This document shows, in pieces, positions 10,281 to 20,039 of a stretch of 64,000 nucleotides of DNA. Below the pieces are notes generated by a model, which had not been told where the DNA came from, ran no database searches, and saw nothing but the letters and a program-made list of their open reading frames with translations. The stretch is taken from contig CM046835.1 of the NCBI GenBank assembly GCA_025618425.1, positions 17,479,332-17,543,331 on the forward strand. Reading direction: 5' to 3'. The first letter of the stretch is position 1, and every line of letters starts with the position of its first letter. The position numbers were made by a program, and so were the translations under genes. The stretch is from Heliocidaris tuberculata (Eukaryota; Echinodermata; Echinoidea; Camarodonta; Echinometridae).

Positions 10281-10858
10281 TTAAAGGGAAATCCAACCTT
10301 AATAGCAAGTTGCTTTGAAAGAAAGAGGAAAAATCAGAGAAGCAGATTGGTGAATAAGAAAGCAATAAGAAAGTTATTAATTTTTGAAAGTTGTAATCAC
10401 TATACATATGGGAATTTCAAATTGACCGAATAGGTAATGTCACTGTGATGTAGCTGTGGACAACTCCCCCATTCACTCCAACACACAAAATGACTAAAAT
10501 GTCACTTTTTTTGAAATGTATTACTCAGTAGGATCTCTTTCATTCATGAGGACTTATAACAATATGTTATCTCCAATATATTTTGAGTACTGCCCCGAGG
10601 GTAAAAACGCCTCGAAGAAAACCGCAAATTAATGATATCTTTGTGTACGACAAATGGGAGAGTTGTCCACAAACATGTCACAATTGAATCACCAAGTTGC
10701 CAATTTGAGATTCGCATAGATGTAGTGATCTCATTTTTCAAACATCCATAAATTTCTTATTCCTTGTCCGATTTCTTTCAAACTTTCACCATCCAGTTTT
10801 TCTTATTTTTCTGCTTTCACACAAATCATCTCATTACCAAGGTTGGATTGCCCTTTAA
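10281..10858. mobile_element. Palindromic MITE flanked by TTAA
   Basis: The ends are TTAAAGGGAAATCCAACCTT and AAGGTTGGATTGCCCTTTAA, matching at 19 of 20 bases as inverted repeats. Matching internal blocks (GTGGACAACTC / GAGTTGTCCAC) show that the palindrome extends inward. TTAA at both ends is the target duplication typical of piggyBac-like elements. The element is 578 bp and non-coding. Related ends occur at 17486 and 28207-28718. Confidence 0.75.
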
Positions 10859-11995
10859 TATCCACATTTTCTCTCTTCTTTTATGGAGACAGGCAGCTCA
10901 AATCGTCATCCTGACAATGTTTTGAGGCTTTCAGTTTTCGGGGGACGATTCCTCCTTGCCTATGTAATAATATCTGTTTACAGATTTTTTTTAATGTAAA
11001 TATTAAATGTATTAAACGAGGGAGCGGAGTGAGAACATTTTCCATTTTTAAAAGTGAAACTTTGCATTCTAGAGCACTTCAGAGCTTTAATAGTGTGCTG
11101 TAGCCTTTCCTCATTATTTACTACATATTTTTTATGTTTTCCAGATTTCCTGGGGACGTGTCACTAAGTCCGGAATTGTGCGCCGCTTGCTTTAATATTT
11201 CACATTAGATTTCACACATCTTCCCTCAGTTTGAAAAATATGATTTCCTCTCCCATTATAAGAAAATCATGATAAAACAAAGAAATCTTGCATGCAAAAT
11301 ATAAGCACAAAATGTATTATGGAAGGGGAGATACTAAGACAATTCAGACATTTATACGTATGTTTTAAAAGAAGTCCTCAAGTTTTTTTTCAAGCCGGGG
11401 ATAAATAAAAGGAATGTGTTTGCTTTTTATGTTTCTTTCTGTTTTAATCCCTTTTCTTTCTTTCCTTTTCCTTTTCCTTTTTTGTTCTGGGAACTTTTTT
11501 TTTGGGGGGGGGGGGCTGCAGCCCCCAACTGAGCTCCCCACCAGCATGCCAGTGGCTAGCTCAAAATGTTGACCGCTTTGGAGGGCTCTCCTGACCGTCC
11601 CCACACTTTGAGCACGGCAGACATTCATTTCCTAGCATAGTTTTTTTGTCCATGGATCATTGCTATATGCTGTGCATTACATGCAAAGGAGTTACTCTTT
11701 TTTTCGATAGGGTGACCCCCTCTGGCTACCGGCTAGAAAAAAAGTGCATGCATTCATGCGCGGCGATTTCTTGTCACGACCGGGGGGACGCGACCAATCT
11801 TTACTCATTATTTGCTATACATGAATATTAAATCTTTAACATTTCCGGGGTACGTGTCTCCCGCCCCCCCCCCCCTCCCCACCCCCCTGCATGCATTTAT
11901 TCATTCAAAGATTTTATTTACCTGAATTATGTTTGAAAACGCCTATTATAGCTGTGATAAAATCAGATTTACCAACACCCTATGGGCAACTCAAC

Positions 11996-11998
<3 letters not shown>
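10859..11998. other. Non-coding DNA with T/G homopolymer junction
   Basis: GAGGGAGCGGAGTGAGAAC near 11018 resembles a motif found in hAT-like debris elsewhere in the window. A T-run switches to a G-run at about 11498-11515, followed by CTGCAGCCCCC. C-runs lie near 11863-11886. No convincing exon was seen. Confidence 0.4.

Positions 11999-12027
<29 letters not shown>
11998..12027. repeat. Poly-A tract of ~29 bases
   Basis: An uninterrupted A run follows CTCAACCT. It could be the tail of a plus-strand retroposed sequence, but no body was identified upstream. Confidence 0.6.
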
Positions 12028-12030
<3 letters not shown>

Positions 12031-12117
12031 CGTTAATTTTACTATTACCACCGCAATGTATAAAAAAATGCATTCTTGCATAACAATAGGTTGATACCAT
12101 GTAGAGGACAGAGAGTT

Positions 12118-12339
12118 GATTTGGGGGCAAATTCAAGACTTGCATTTTTCTTTAAATTAAATGAAAAACTAGGTTTTGACGACTCTCCAATTTACTATTC
12201 ATGGGGAAGTATAGCTGCTTCTACTGGCCATGTTTGGGCACTCAACATTATCACGCGATCACTATACATGAACAGCAAACCTATAGGAGGTGGATTCTAC
12301 GCCAGTCCTGTTAAAATGATAGTATTTTGGAAGGAGTGA
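12118..12339 (+). pseudogene. Unidentified coding-like segment, C-terminal end with stop
   Basis: An open frame ends at TGA 12337-12339 and reads, in pieces, GANSRLAFFFKLNEKLGF, DDSPIYYSWGSIAAS, TGHVWALNIITRSLYMN and GGGFYASPVKMIVFWKE. The composition is balanced, with alternating hydrophobic residues suggesting beta strands, and is unlike neighbouring repeat translations. The frame can be taken back to an ATG at 12076, but that portion is next to a poly-A tract and looks non-coding. No clear splice acceptor is visible. I do not recognise the family. It may be the last exon of a host gene, a captured fragment carried by the large inverted-repeat element, or chance. Confidence 0.3.
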
Positions 12340-12429
12340 GCGGTGGTTCAGGCAGGCTTGGCCCTCTGCTGGCCGGGAACGTCATGAAGTCTAAAAAATG
12401 TCCCTGCAATCAGGCGCGCCAGGAGGGTC

Positions 12430-12900
12430 CAAGCTTACATAAGGGGGGGGGGGGGGGGGGGAAGGGGGAGGGGGCAAATTCTGCTTGGAGGGAGATCCGT
12501 ATTTTTTTCTTCTCAGCAGCCCTCCAAAACTCACTCATGGGGGGGGGGGGGGGGGAGGGGGAACAACTTTTTTCCCCAGCCCTCAAAAAAGTCGCTCAGT
12601 GGGGGGGGGGGGGGGGTGGTTATCACATGTTTTCCTCCATAATTCTCTGACAAGCAACAACAAAAAAAAATATGGAGGAAAAAAAATTGGAGGAAAAGTT
12701 GTCAAGGGGGCACTCTGCCCCCCCCCCCCATCTACGATAGTGTGCTTAAAGCATTCCACCCTCTCGAACTAGCACGCCCCCTTTTAAAACATATTTATTT
12801 ATATTTCGAAAGTGCGAGGTATATAGTTCGAGCGAGCGGAATGAGATTTTTTTTTTTTTTTTTTTTTTGGGGGGGGGGGGTGCATTTTATTGTGCCCCTC
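12430..12900. repeat. Cluster of long G runs and T/G junction
   Basis: G runs of about 12-17 bases occur at 12443-12460, 12540-12556 and 12600-12617, each in a similar context (CCCTC AAAA.. CTCAGTGGGG). A C run lies at 12718-12730. A T-run to G-run switch lies at 12847-12880. The three G runs look like tandem copies of a ~65-bp unit. Open frames here are glycine/proline artefacts. Confidence 0.7.
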
Positions 12901-13034
12901 CTGCCCCGAGCTCTGCTGTGCTACATTGTACTGATAGAAATAGGGGTACCTTCTACTACATCAAGCCGCACCGATTCTTTGAAACTAAATGTGGCTTGTT
13001 TTGTAAGCAACAATGAGAAATATACTAGGTAAAA

Positions 13035-13335
13035 GAGGGCATTTATCAGAAGGGGAGGAGGGACACTTTTTAGAGAAGAAAAGGGACACTCATTAGAAGT
13101 AAATAGGAGCACCTGTCAAATTTGAAAAGGGGCACTTATCAGAAGAAGAAAAGATCAATTATCAGACTTGTAATAAGGAGAAAAGGGGCACATATCAGAA
13201 GCGGAAAATTGCACTTATTAGAGGGAAAAGGCACTTACTGGAGAGAATTGTAGAAAATTATTTTTAAAAAAGGGGGGAGGGCAATTGCAAGATTTGGAAA
13301 AGGGCACTTATGATACGGAGAAAAGGGCACTTATT

Positions 13336-13370
<35 letters not shown>

Positions 13371-13620
13371 GAGAGAGAAGGAGAAAGAGTGAGAGAGAGC
13401 GAGAGAGAAAGAACTCATCAGATTTGAATGGGCATTTATCATAAGGTGAAAAGGGGCACTGTGATATCAGAATGGAAGAGGGCACTTTAATTAGAAAGGA
13501 AAATGGGCACTTTTAGAAGTAAAAGGGGCACATATCAGAGAGAAAGAGGGCGCTTTTCATAAATAAAGGGGCATTTTTGTTTCTAGAAAAGGTTGGGGCA
13601 CTGTGCCCCCCTCCTCTGCT
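13035..13620. repeat. Degenerate GGGGCACTTATCAGAAG minisatellite
   Basis: About eighteen units of roughly 25-35 bp follow the pattern AAAAGGGGCACTTATCAGAA, with decay and a (GA)n expansion at 13338-13405. The block ends in GGGGCACTGTGCCCCCCTCC. The same unit in the opposite orientation lies inside the hAT-like element at 49043-49502. Confidence 0.8.
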
Positions 13621-14309
13621 TTTTACTCCACCTTTCCTTTCCTTATATCTTTGAGTTTATAGATAATAATTTGGGAAATGAGGTAGGTGAGTACGCGAGT
13701 CCCGTCACCCAAACTGGTATATACATCATTTCCAATTTTCCGATAGTTTATACATGTATATATTTCAGAGTTGAAGCGGGAGATGAGGGCACGGAAAGTG
13801 TTTTCAAACAAGGTATTTAAAGCAGTGACCGTGAGCCCGTGAGAGTGAGGGGCACAGACCTCCCATTTTTTTTCAAAACCCCCAAAGGACCCCTTGTACT
13901 CTTTAATTTTAATACATGGGGGGGGGGGGGGGGGGGATGGGTGTCCTTATCGAATGGCATGAAGAAAAAAAAGTACAAGTCATAACGTAAATTTGTTTCC
14001 AGTAGTAATAAAAAATGAAAAATTGAAGAGAGAAAAAAAAACCACAACTGAATAATTATGAAAATTCAAACTTTGCACTGAATTATACACTGAAAAAACT
14101 CCTTGTAAAATTTTAACACAAAAAGTATTAAACTTTACCAGAGTTCCAGGTTGACCGGTTGACCGGTCAGCCAACACAAATCCGAGTTGCCTGGTTATTT
14201 CAAGCGCGTCTTCTCTAATCAAATTATCAAATTCGTGATGAACTAATGCGATTATACACGGGAAATGATTTCATGGAAAATTTCAACCAGGCTTTTTCTG
14301 TGTGTATAT
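13621..14309. other. No gene recognised
   Basis: A G run lies at 13919-13937. GGTTGACCGGTTGACCGGTC near 14150 is a short tandem duplication of a palindromic unit. No exon is supported. Confidence 0.4.
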
Positions 14310-14640
14310 ATTCAGAACGTTTTTTAATGGCGTCATTTCAAATGAAGGTATATGGTACCCTTTTTAACGCCTCTTAATTAACAGCTTCTCCACGGTTACA
14401 TGAAGCACCCAGGGAAAATTGGAGAAGCGAAATTGAAGTCTGATTGTGTAATACCTTTTGTATTTAATTGTTTGGAAGGTTTCATTTCCCAAGTTTTGCA
14501 TCACTTTTCCTTATTTTAATCTACTTTTACACATCCGGATTTATTTATTTATTTTTTTTTTTTTTTGGGGGGGGGCAAAACGATATGTTTGCCCTCCCTG
14601 CCCCCCTCCCCCCCCCCTCCCAGGATCGACGCCCCTCAGA
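14310..14640. mobile_element. Repeat copy related to 48425-48790 (inverted)
   Basis: From GGCGTCATTTCAAATGAAGG through GGAAGGTTTCATTTCCCAAG to the T/G junction (14549-14577) and GATCGACGCCCCTCAG, the order of blocks is the reverse complement of 48425-48790. The element therefore has one end GGGGCGTCGATCC and continues directly into the right outer arm of the large inverted repeat. Confidence 0.65.
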
Positions 14641-15130
14641 ATTCTGCCTTAATATCTTTTTGTGATGATTATAATAGGCTTAGGTGCTCATTGATGAGCT
14701 CACTGATATCTAGACTGATGGCTGAGACTAGCATTCTTCGCTACACTGATAACGGACCACCCACCGGCGCCGGAGTGATATAAACAACAGCTGCTTGGGC
14801 GGTACTCGAGTTAACAGAGCATACGTATCCGGTACGTACGTTAAAATAGAGCATACGTATCCGGTACGTACGTTAAAATAGAGCATACATATCCGGTACG
14901 TACGTTAAAATAGAGCATACGTATCCGGTACGTACGTTAAAATAGAGCATACGTATCCGGTACGTACGTTAAAATAGAGCATACGTATCCGGTACGTACG
15001 TTAAAATAGAGCATACGTATCCCGTACGTACGTTAAAATAAAGCATACGTATCCGGTACGTATCCGATACGAATAATGGCGTCGATGGCCTTCCATATAC
15101 TCGTTGCTGTACCATATGACATACGCGTGC
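14610..15130. repeat. Right outer arm of the 10-kb inverted repeat, with 33-bp minisatellite
   Basis: Bases 14615-14815 are near-identical to the reverse complement of 6005-6205. Bases 14815-15060 hold about seven and a half copies of a ~33-bp unit containing AGAGCATACGTATCCGGTAC and GTACGTTAAAAT. GTATCCGATACGAATAATGGCGTCGATGGCCTT at the outer side again matches the left arm. The unit number has expanded relative to the left arm. Confidence 0.85.
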
Positions 15131-15172
15131 TTTTAAAAAAAATGAACATACTTGTAACTTTTTAGTCAAAAC

Positions 15173-15190
15173 CACGCGTACGGTATGACA
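15173..15190. repeat. Left target-site duplication, 18 bp
   Basis: CACGCGTACGGTATGACA here is identical to 16160-16177, exactly bracketing the LINE insertion between them. Confidence 0.85.
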
Positions 15191-16159
15191 GAAGTTTAGA
15201 AGTTTAGAAGTTTAGAAGTTTAGAAGTTGACTCAACGACCCACAAGGGGTATGGGAGTATAATACAAAGTATGTACAAAATTGAAATATAATTACAAACA
15301 AATAAACAAATATATATATATATACATTATATATAAACAATATATCAGAATACAACACAGTATGGAGAATAATGCAGGCACTGCCTGAAATTGTAAAACA
15401 TAAAATTGTTAAATATTAAAAAAGAAATAATCACGATATAATTACAGAGTATAGTAATGTTGGATATCTAATGAAAAAAGGACATTATTTCTCTACAAAA
15501 CCTCGAAACATTGGACAGAGTCCTTTTTTTAACTGGAATTAAACAATTCATTGAATTTAAATGTGTTAGGGTATTTCCAATAATACCTCTTGAGGAATTG
15601 TTTCCGTTTGGTCTCAAAGAAAGGACATATAAACAAATAGTGAAATTCATCACCGTTTATCATTTGTAGAACAATGAGTAGATAAACGTTCAGCTTTCGG
15701 AATCTGGCTGTAACGCCCAATCACTATTGGGAGTTTGTGATTGAGACATCGAAATGTGCAGAAAGTTCTTCTATTATTTTCGTTAAGGTGAAAGTACTTT
15801 TCAAAACATAATCTCAGTTTGAAAATTCTATAAATAGTACATTGCTGGTTTAACTCAACATCACTGTGCCACTCCTGCTCACTAACATCTTGAAGCTTTT
15901 GGTTTACGATGCTTTTAAAATTTGATGAAGTCAGATTGATGGCTTGATTTTTCCACAAGTCAGAAAGACCTAAATTATCAAGAATATTCTTCACTTTGAG
16001 AATCCAAGACATTTGATTATTTCCTTTCGAAAACATGGAAAATTCAAAATTATACATGATGATTTTCCATTTAGGAGACGATACCAGAACATAAGCATTC
16101 GACTGGCAATAATTTTTTCTAGTTTGTAGCGACCAAGTTCACCGTAAACCATACAGAGG
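15191..16159 (-). mobile_element. 5'-truncated LINE insertion with exact 18-bp duplication
   Basis: Read on the minus strand, the insert opens with YGELGRYKLEKIIASRMLMF, continues WYRLLNGK, then MYNFEFSMFSKGNNQMSW and QDVSEQEWHSDVELN, and later NHKLPIVIGRYSQIPKAERL, DEFHYLFICPFF and RKQFLKRYYWKYPNTFKFN. The YGELGRY start and the IGRY...IP..ER.C..C..DEFH tail are typical of the region after the RT domain in invertebrate LINEs. At least two one-base frameshifts (near 16036 and 15690) break the frame. The 3' end carries AACTTCTAAACTTCTA-type 8-bp tandem units at 15191-15226. Target duplication and tandem tail show ordinary target-primed insertion of a 5'-truncated copy. Confidence 0.85.
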
Positions 16160-16240
16160 CACGCGTACGGTATGACACAGCCACGCGTACGCTATGACAC
16201 AGCCACGCGTACGCTACGACACAGCCATGCGTACGTAATG
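16160..16240. repeat. Minisatellite of GCCACGCGTACGCTATGACACA units
   Basis: About three and a half ~22-bp units (ACACAGCCACGCGTACGCTA) follow the LINE. The LINE target duplication is one of these units, so the array predates the insertion. The reverse complement of the last unit matches 5812-5840 of the left arm, which makes this the outermost part of the right arm. Confidence 0.8.
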
Positions 16241-16796
16241 TCCCAATTATATCACGATGTGATTCTACAACCAATGAGAAAGCTTGTTCCATTGAAAAAA
16301 AACCCCGCCTTTTTAAAACGTTTTTGCTTACCAATCATCCACGTCGATACTGAAAAACAATGCCAGGCCCAGAGTTTCCAAAGCTCAAAATGACTGTACA
16401 CGTTCGGTAATACAATCTATTCGGAATTACAATCCTTGACTATAGTTACACTGGTGGATTAAGGGGTACAATCGGCCCGTGCACCCTTTTAAGACAAATG
16501 TAGCATACCTTAAGTGCACAAGAGAGAAAATGGTCCCTTCTTAGACTTTACAACACAAAATTCGAATTTGCGGGCCCAAAAGATTCCTTCAAATGTGATA
16601 ACGTTTTCTTTCTCTTTTTTCTTTCTTCGCAAAAAAATTTCGGCAGTGTGCCCGAATCCCCCCCCCCCTTCCCTTCAAAATTATATCCTGGGTCTACCCA
16701 TCCAGTTATCATCCATCACGTATTAAAAACAAGATGCTGCTTTTATATATATAAATGTGCTTTCATAATGTAATACATAGACTTTCCTCTTTTTGA
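16241..16796. other. No gene recognised
   Basis: A C run lies at 16659-16668. Nothing else is supported on either strand. Confidence 0.4.
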
Positions 16797-16955
16797 CAAT
16801 ACAGTTAACTTTGCCTAAGTCGAAAAAAAATTGTTCGACTTATGCAAAATTCGACTTAGGAAATGTAAATAACACATGTCTTGCATAGTTTGGTCAACAA
16901 ACTGATTCGACTTAAGAAAAGTTTGACTTATGCGACTTCGAGTTATGCAAGGTTG
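16797..16955. mobile_element. Pogo/Tigger-like MITE
   Basis: It begins CAGTTAACTTTGCCTAAGTC and contains repeated TAAGTCGAA / TTCGACTTA units in both orientations (TTGTTCGACTTATGCAAAAT, ATTCGACTTAGG, TTCGACTTAAGAAAAG). Ends of the form CAGTTGACC...TAAGTCGAA are known for pogo-like elements. TA flanks were not resolved. Confidence 0.5.
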
Positions 16956-16956
16956 T

Positions 16957-17254
16957 CAGTGGCGGATCTACGGGGGGGGGGGGTTTAGGGGATTTAAACC
17001 CCCCCCCCTTGGGCTGCCAAGTAAACATTTAATGTGCATAGGAAAAAAAAAAGAAAAAAGAGAAAAAATAGAGCATGCAAGTATGCTTAAAATCGCAACC
17101 TGGCAACCCTAAAAATGAAAAATCTCCCTACTGTGGGATCCCACACCCTCCCACCTCGCTCGCTTCGCTCGCTGGGGCTCGGTCGCTATGCTCCCTCGCA
17201 ATACCCAGCTCAGCCCCTCAAATCCCCCCTTGGAAAAAGCTAGATCCGCCCCTG
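16957..17254. mobile_element. hAT-like MITE, CAGTGGCGGATC ends
   Basis: The left end is CAGTGGCGGATCTACGGGG; the right end reads, reverse-complemented, CAGGGGCGGATCTAGCTTTT. Next to each end are G or C runs. The interior includes a GCTCGCTTCGCTCGCTGGGG block. The 8-bp flanks do not match cleanly (AAGGTTGT against GTTGTATA). Confidence 0.65.
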
Positions 17255-17319
17255 GTTGTATAGGTTGTATATAGATGCATGGCGGCCAGACGATATGTCT
17301 GAGATGTGATAAAGATAAC

Positions 17320-17375
17320 GGACCTTTACCCCCCCCCCCCCTCAAAAAAAAAAAAAAATAAAAAAATAAATAAAT
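17320..17375. repeat. C-run / A-run junction
   Basis: A C run at 17330-17341 is followed by CTC and an A run to 17358. This is the reverse complement of the T/G junctions seen elsewhere in the window. Confidence 0.7.
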
Positions 17376-17485
17376 TGTTGTACTTGCCTTCAGTTTGTCC
17401 TCCCCTCCTCCACTTTTAAAACGCTGGGGTAATATTCTGAAAAATATGTTCGGGGGTTTGTTAATTGTCATAACAAATTGATTCT

Positions 17486-17890
17486 TAAAGGAGAATGCAA
17501 CCCTGGGGAAAATCAATTTTAATGAAAAGAGAACATAGAGAGAAGCAATTTTTAAAAAGTTCCATTGAAATCTGTTAGGAAATGAGAAAGTTATGAAAGT
17601 TTGAAAAGTCTCAATTTACTTTATATGGCGATCCTCAAATTGGAAATGTTGCTTCAAAGTGACAGGTTTAGTAGTACAACTCTCCATAATGTTTTGTGCA
17701 CAAAATTTCATATTTTTCCCATTATCTCTCAAGGTGCAGCTTGTCTCCTTCTTAGCTCCAAATCTATCATGGGAAAATGTATTTGACACAACATAATGTT
17801 GAGTTCACAAAAAGACAAGCAGCATCTTTAGAGATAATGGAGAAAATATGCAATTATGCGTATACAAAACATGGAGAGTAATTGTACTAC
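17486..17890. mobile_element. Partial copy of TTAA-flanked foldback family
   Basis: It starts TTAAAGGAGAATGCAACCCT. The palindromic core CATTATCTCTCAAGGTGCAG ... TCTTTAGAGATAATGGAGAA matches the core of 28207-28718, and GTTTGAAAAGTCTCAATTTA is also shared. The right terminus is missing. Confidence 0.6.
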
Positions 17891-18045
17891 TAAACCGCTG
17901 TTCACTGAGCTTTTCCTCAAGAAAGTACGGATTGGGATTTGAATAGAGTATAGTCAGCGTACAATAATAGTTTACAGTCTTTTATACAAATGCACATATC
18001 ATTGATATAACTTGTAATTGGGCCTAAAATGCTTCCCTACTCGGG

Positions 18046-19994
18046 TATCGATTAGACAAGTAGGATCCGAACCATTCTAAACTTGTCTTTTAAAACCCAT
18101 TATTTGTAACTTTTTCAATAAGACGCCATGATTAACTGTATCAAAAACTTTTGCAGATCAAGGAGCACCATACCAACAAAGCGCCATTGCGAAGTTTCTG
18201 TCCTCAAATAATCAGTCAAATGAATTTATAGACATGTTTCAGTCGAATAGTCACGTCGAAAGCCAGATTGAAATTCATAAATTATATCATTTTCTTTGAA
18301 GTATTTTTCAATTGGAACACAGACCAATTTTTCCAGAAAAAACACTAATAGCTCTGTAACTGCTAACAGCAGTTTTATCTTTCTTTGTTTTTTCATATCC
18401 TCCTGGAAAAGTACTCGTCAAGATAGATAGGTTCATTAAGTAACTTAAAGGGCAAAGGCTTATATAAAACCTTCGCACCATCTTTCAGAAATTTAGCTGG
18501 AATCATGTCTAACCCAATACTTTTGATACATTTATTTTACGTAACTCATTGAAAAGAAATTGTTCACTGATTGGTAATAACTCAAAGCTGTTTTCATGTA
18601 CAATTTTTCTTTCGTAAAACTCACGAATACAATCACTGTCTGCGCTGAAAAGATTTTTGCAAGGAGGGATCGAGTTTCTCTACAAATTTGGCAGCCAAAT
18701 TTGTAAAATTAGAATTGAATTCATTAGTTATGCCATCTTATCATGACATAATCGGGTCCGCTCGCTATTCATAGGACCGCTATTCATAAAAACCGCTATT
18801 CATTTAACACACGCTATGAATAGCGGTCCTTATGAATAGTTATGAATAGTTGTCCTTATGAATGGAGGTCCTTATGAATAGAGAGGTAATTTGTCTATGG
18901 TTTGCTCGCTATTTAGGACTGCTGCATGTTAATACAAAACTGCTATTCATTTAGTCACGTGTTATGGATAGCGGTCCTTATGAATAAGTGGTCCTTATGA
19001 ACAGCGGTCCTTATGACTATAGCAAGGTTATCCCGACATAATTCCTCATCGATTGTAATGACAGATTCTTATTCTTTTCTCTTCTTACTTTTTGCCAAAG
19101 TCTTGCCAAAGTCTTTTCGAATCTTGTTTATTTTTTCTATCTTGTTTTGTAGGTATTCGAGTTTAGCCTTTTTCACCTCTCTTTGGACCATATTTCTTAA
19201 TACCCTGTATCTTTTAGAGAGCGTCTCATCTTTTCCTCTTTTCCTCATTTTTTTTTTTTTGTATATTAGGCCTATATTTCTCTCTTGAATTAAGGAAAGA
19301 ATATCTTTAGTCACCCAACTTTCTGATCTTTGTTTTATTCTTACCCATTTCTGTGGCGCTATCGTATTCAAAGTTGAGATAAAAACATGCATGTTGAAAT
19401 ATTGACAATGCCGCATTTCCTTCTGTATACAGTCAGTTATTCCTGACCAGTCAACAGTAGACAGTGAAGATTGAAAGTCTCTTCTGTATATTTTTTCATG
19501 GATCTAATAGTACTAGTCCTGTGATGACCTATTGCCAGTCTAATATTTTCCGTGTACAGAAAGTAAAAGAATGGTCGCTATTAAATACCAATATCAATGA
19601 CACCACTTTGACTTATTTTCTTTGCTACATATAACATGATCCAGTAGAGAAGAACATGTAGGTGTAACGCGCGTAGCGTCTTTATGAGCTGAATAAAACC
19701 CGTGAAGACTCAACAAGTCAATATATTTTTTTAGTCAGTGGCGATTTGTGAAGAAGCCAAATATTCATGTCTCCTAAAAGAATAATTTCGTCATCCTTCT
19801 TTAGTATATCAAAAGAATTGGACAATTTCGCGATAAACAAAATTGTTTTTCGGAGGCCTATACAGAACGCCCTCGACAATTGGTTTTGATCTTGGTATAA
19901 GCAAATTAATCCACAAGGATTCCGTATCTCCTGCACATATAGCATCAACAATATTACACGCAATATCATTTTCTGATATTATAAACATACACAT
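18046..19994 (-). pseudogene. LINE copy lacking its 3' half, inverted to the next LINE
   Basis: Reading the minus strand from 19994, endonuclease remnants appear first (VEGVLYRPPKN, then ILLGDMNIWLL). The segment between endonuclease and RT follows (HCQYFNMHVFISTLNTIAPQ, VRIKQRSESWVTKDILSLIQ). RT parts then continue to 18046. The copy matches the plus-strand LINE at 20003-21110 closely but stops before the YADD motif, so it lacks the catalytic core and 3' end. Frameshifts (near 19810 and 19110) and a 282-bp MITE (18753-19034) disrupt it. A 3'-truncated LINE is not expected from target-primed reverse transcription. Confidence 0.8.
18753..19034. mobile_element. MITE with 8-bp duplication GACATAAT inside the minus LINE
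   Basis: GACATAAT occurs at 18745-18752 and 19035-19042. Removing the intervening 282 bp restores alignment to the plus LINE. The insert consists of short direct and inverted GGTCCTTATGAATAGCGGTC-like units (CGCTATTCATAAGGACC). Its imperfect ends read CGGGTCCGCTCGCTAT and, reversed, GGGATAACCTTGCTAT. An 8-bp duplication points to the hAT superfamily. Confidence 0.75.
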
Positions 19995-20039
19995 GTAAAT
20001 GAGGCATGGTCAATATTTCAACATGTTTTTATCTCAACT

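Noticed and set aside
12998..13620. Plus-strand lysine/glutamate-rich frames as a coiled-coil gene
   Set aside because: They come from the AAAAGGGGCACTT minisatellite and (GA)n tract and carry frequent stops.
16957..17254. An exact 8-bp target duplication for this hAT-like MITE
   Set aside because: The flanks AAGGTTGT and GTTGTATA share only GTTGT out of register, so the duplication is not supported.
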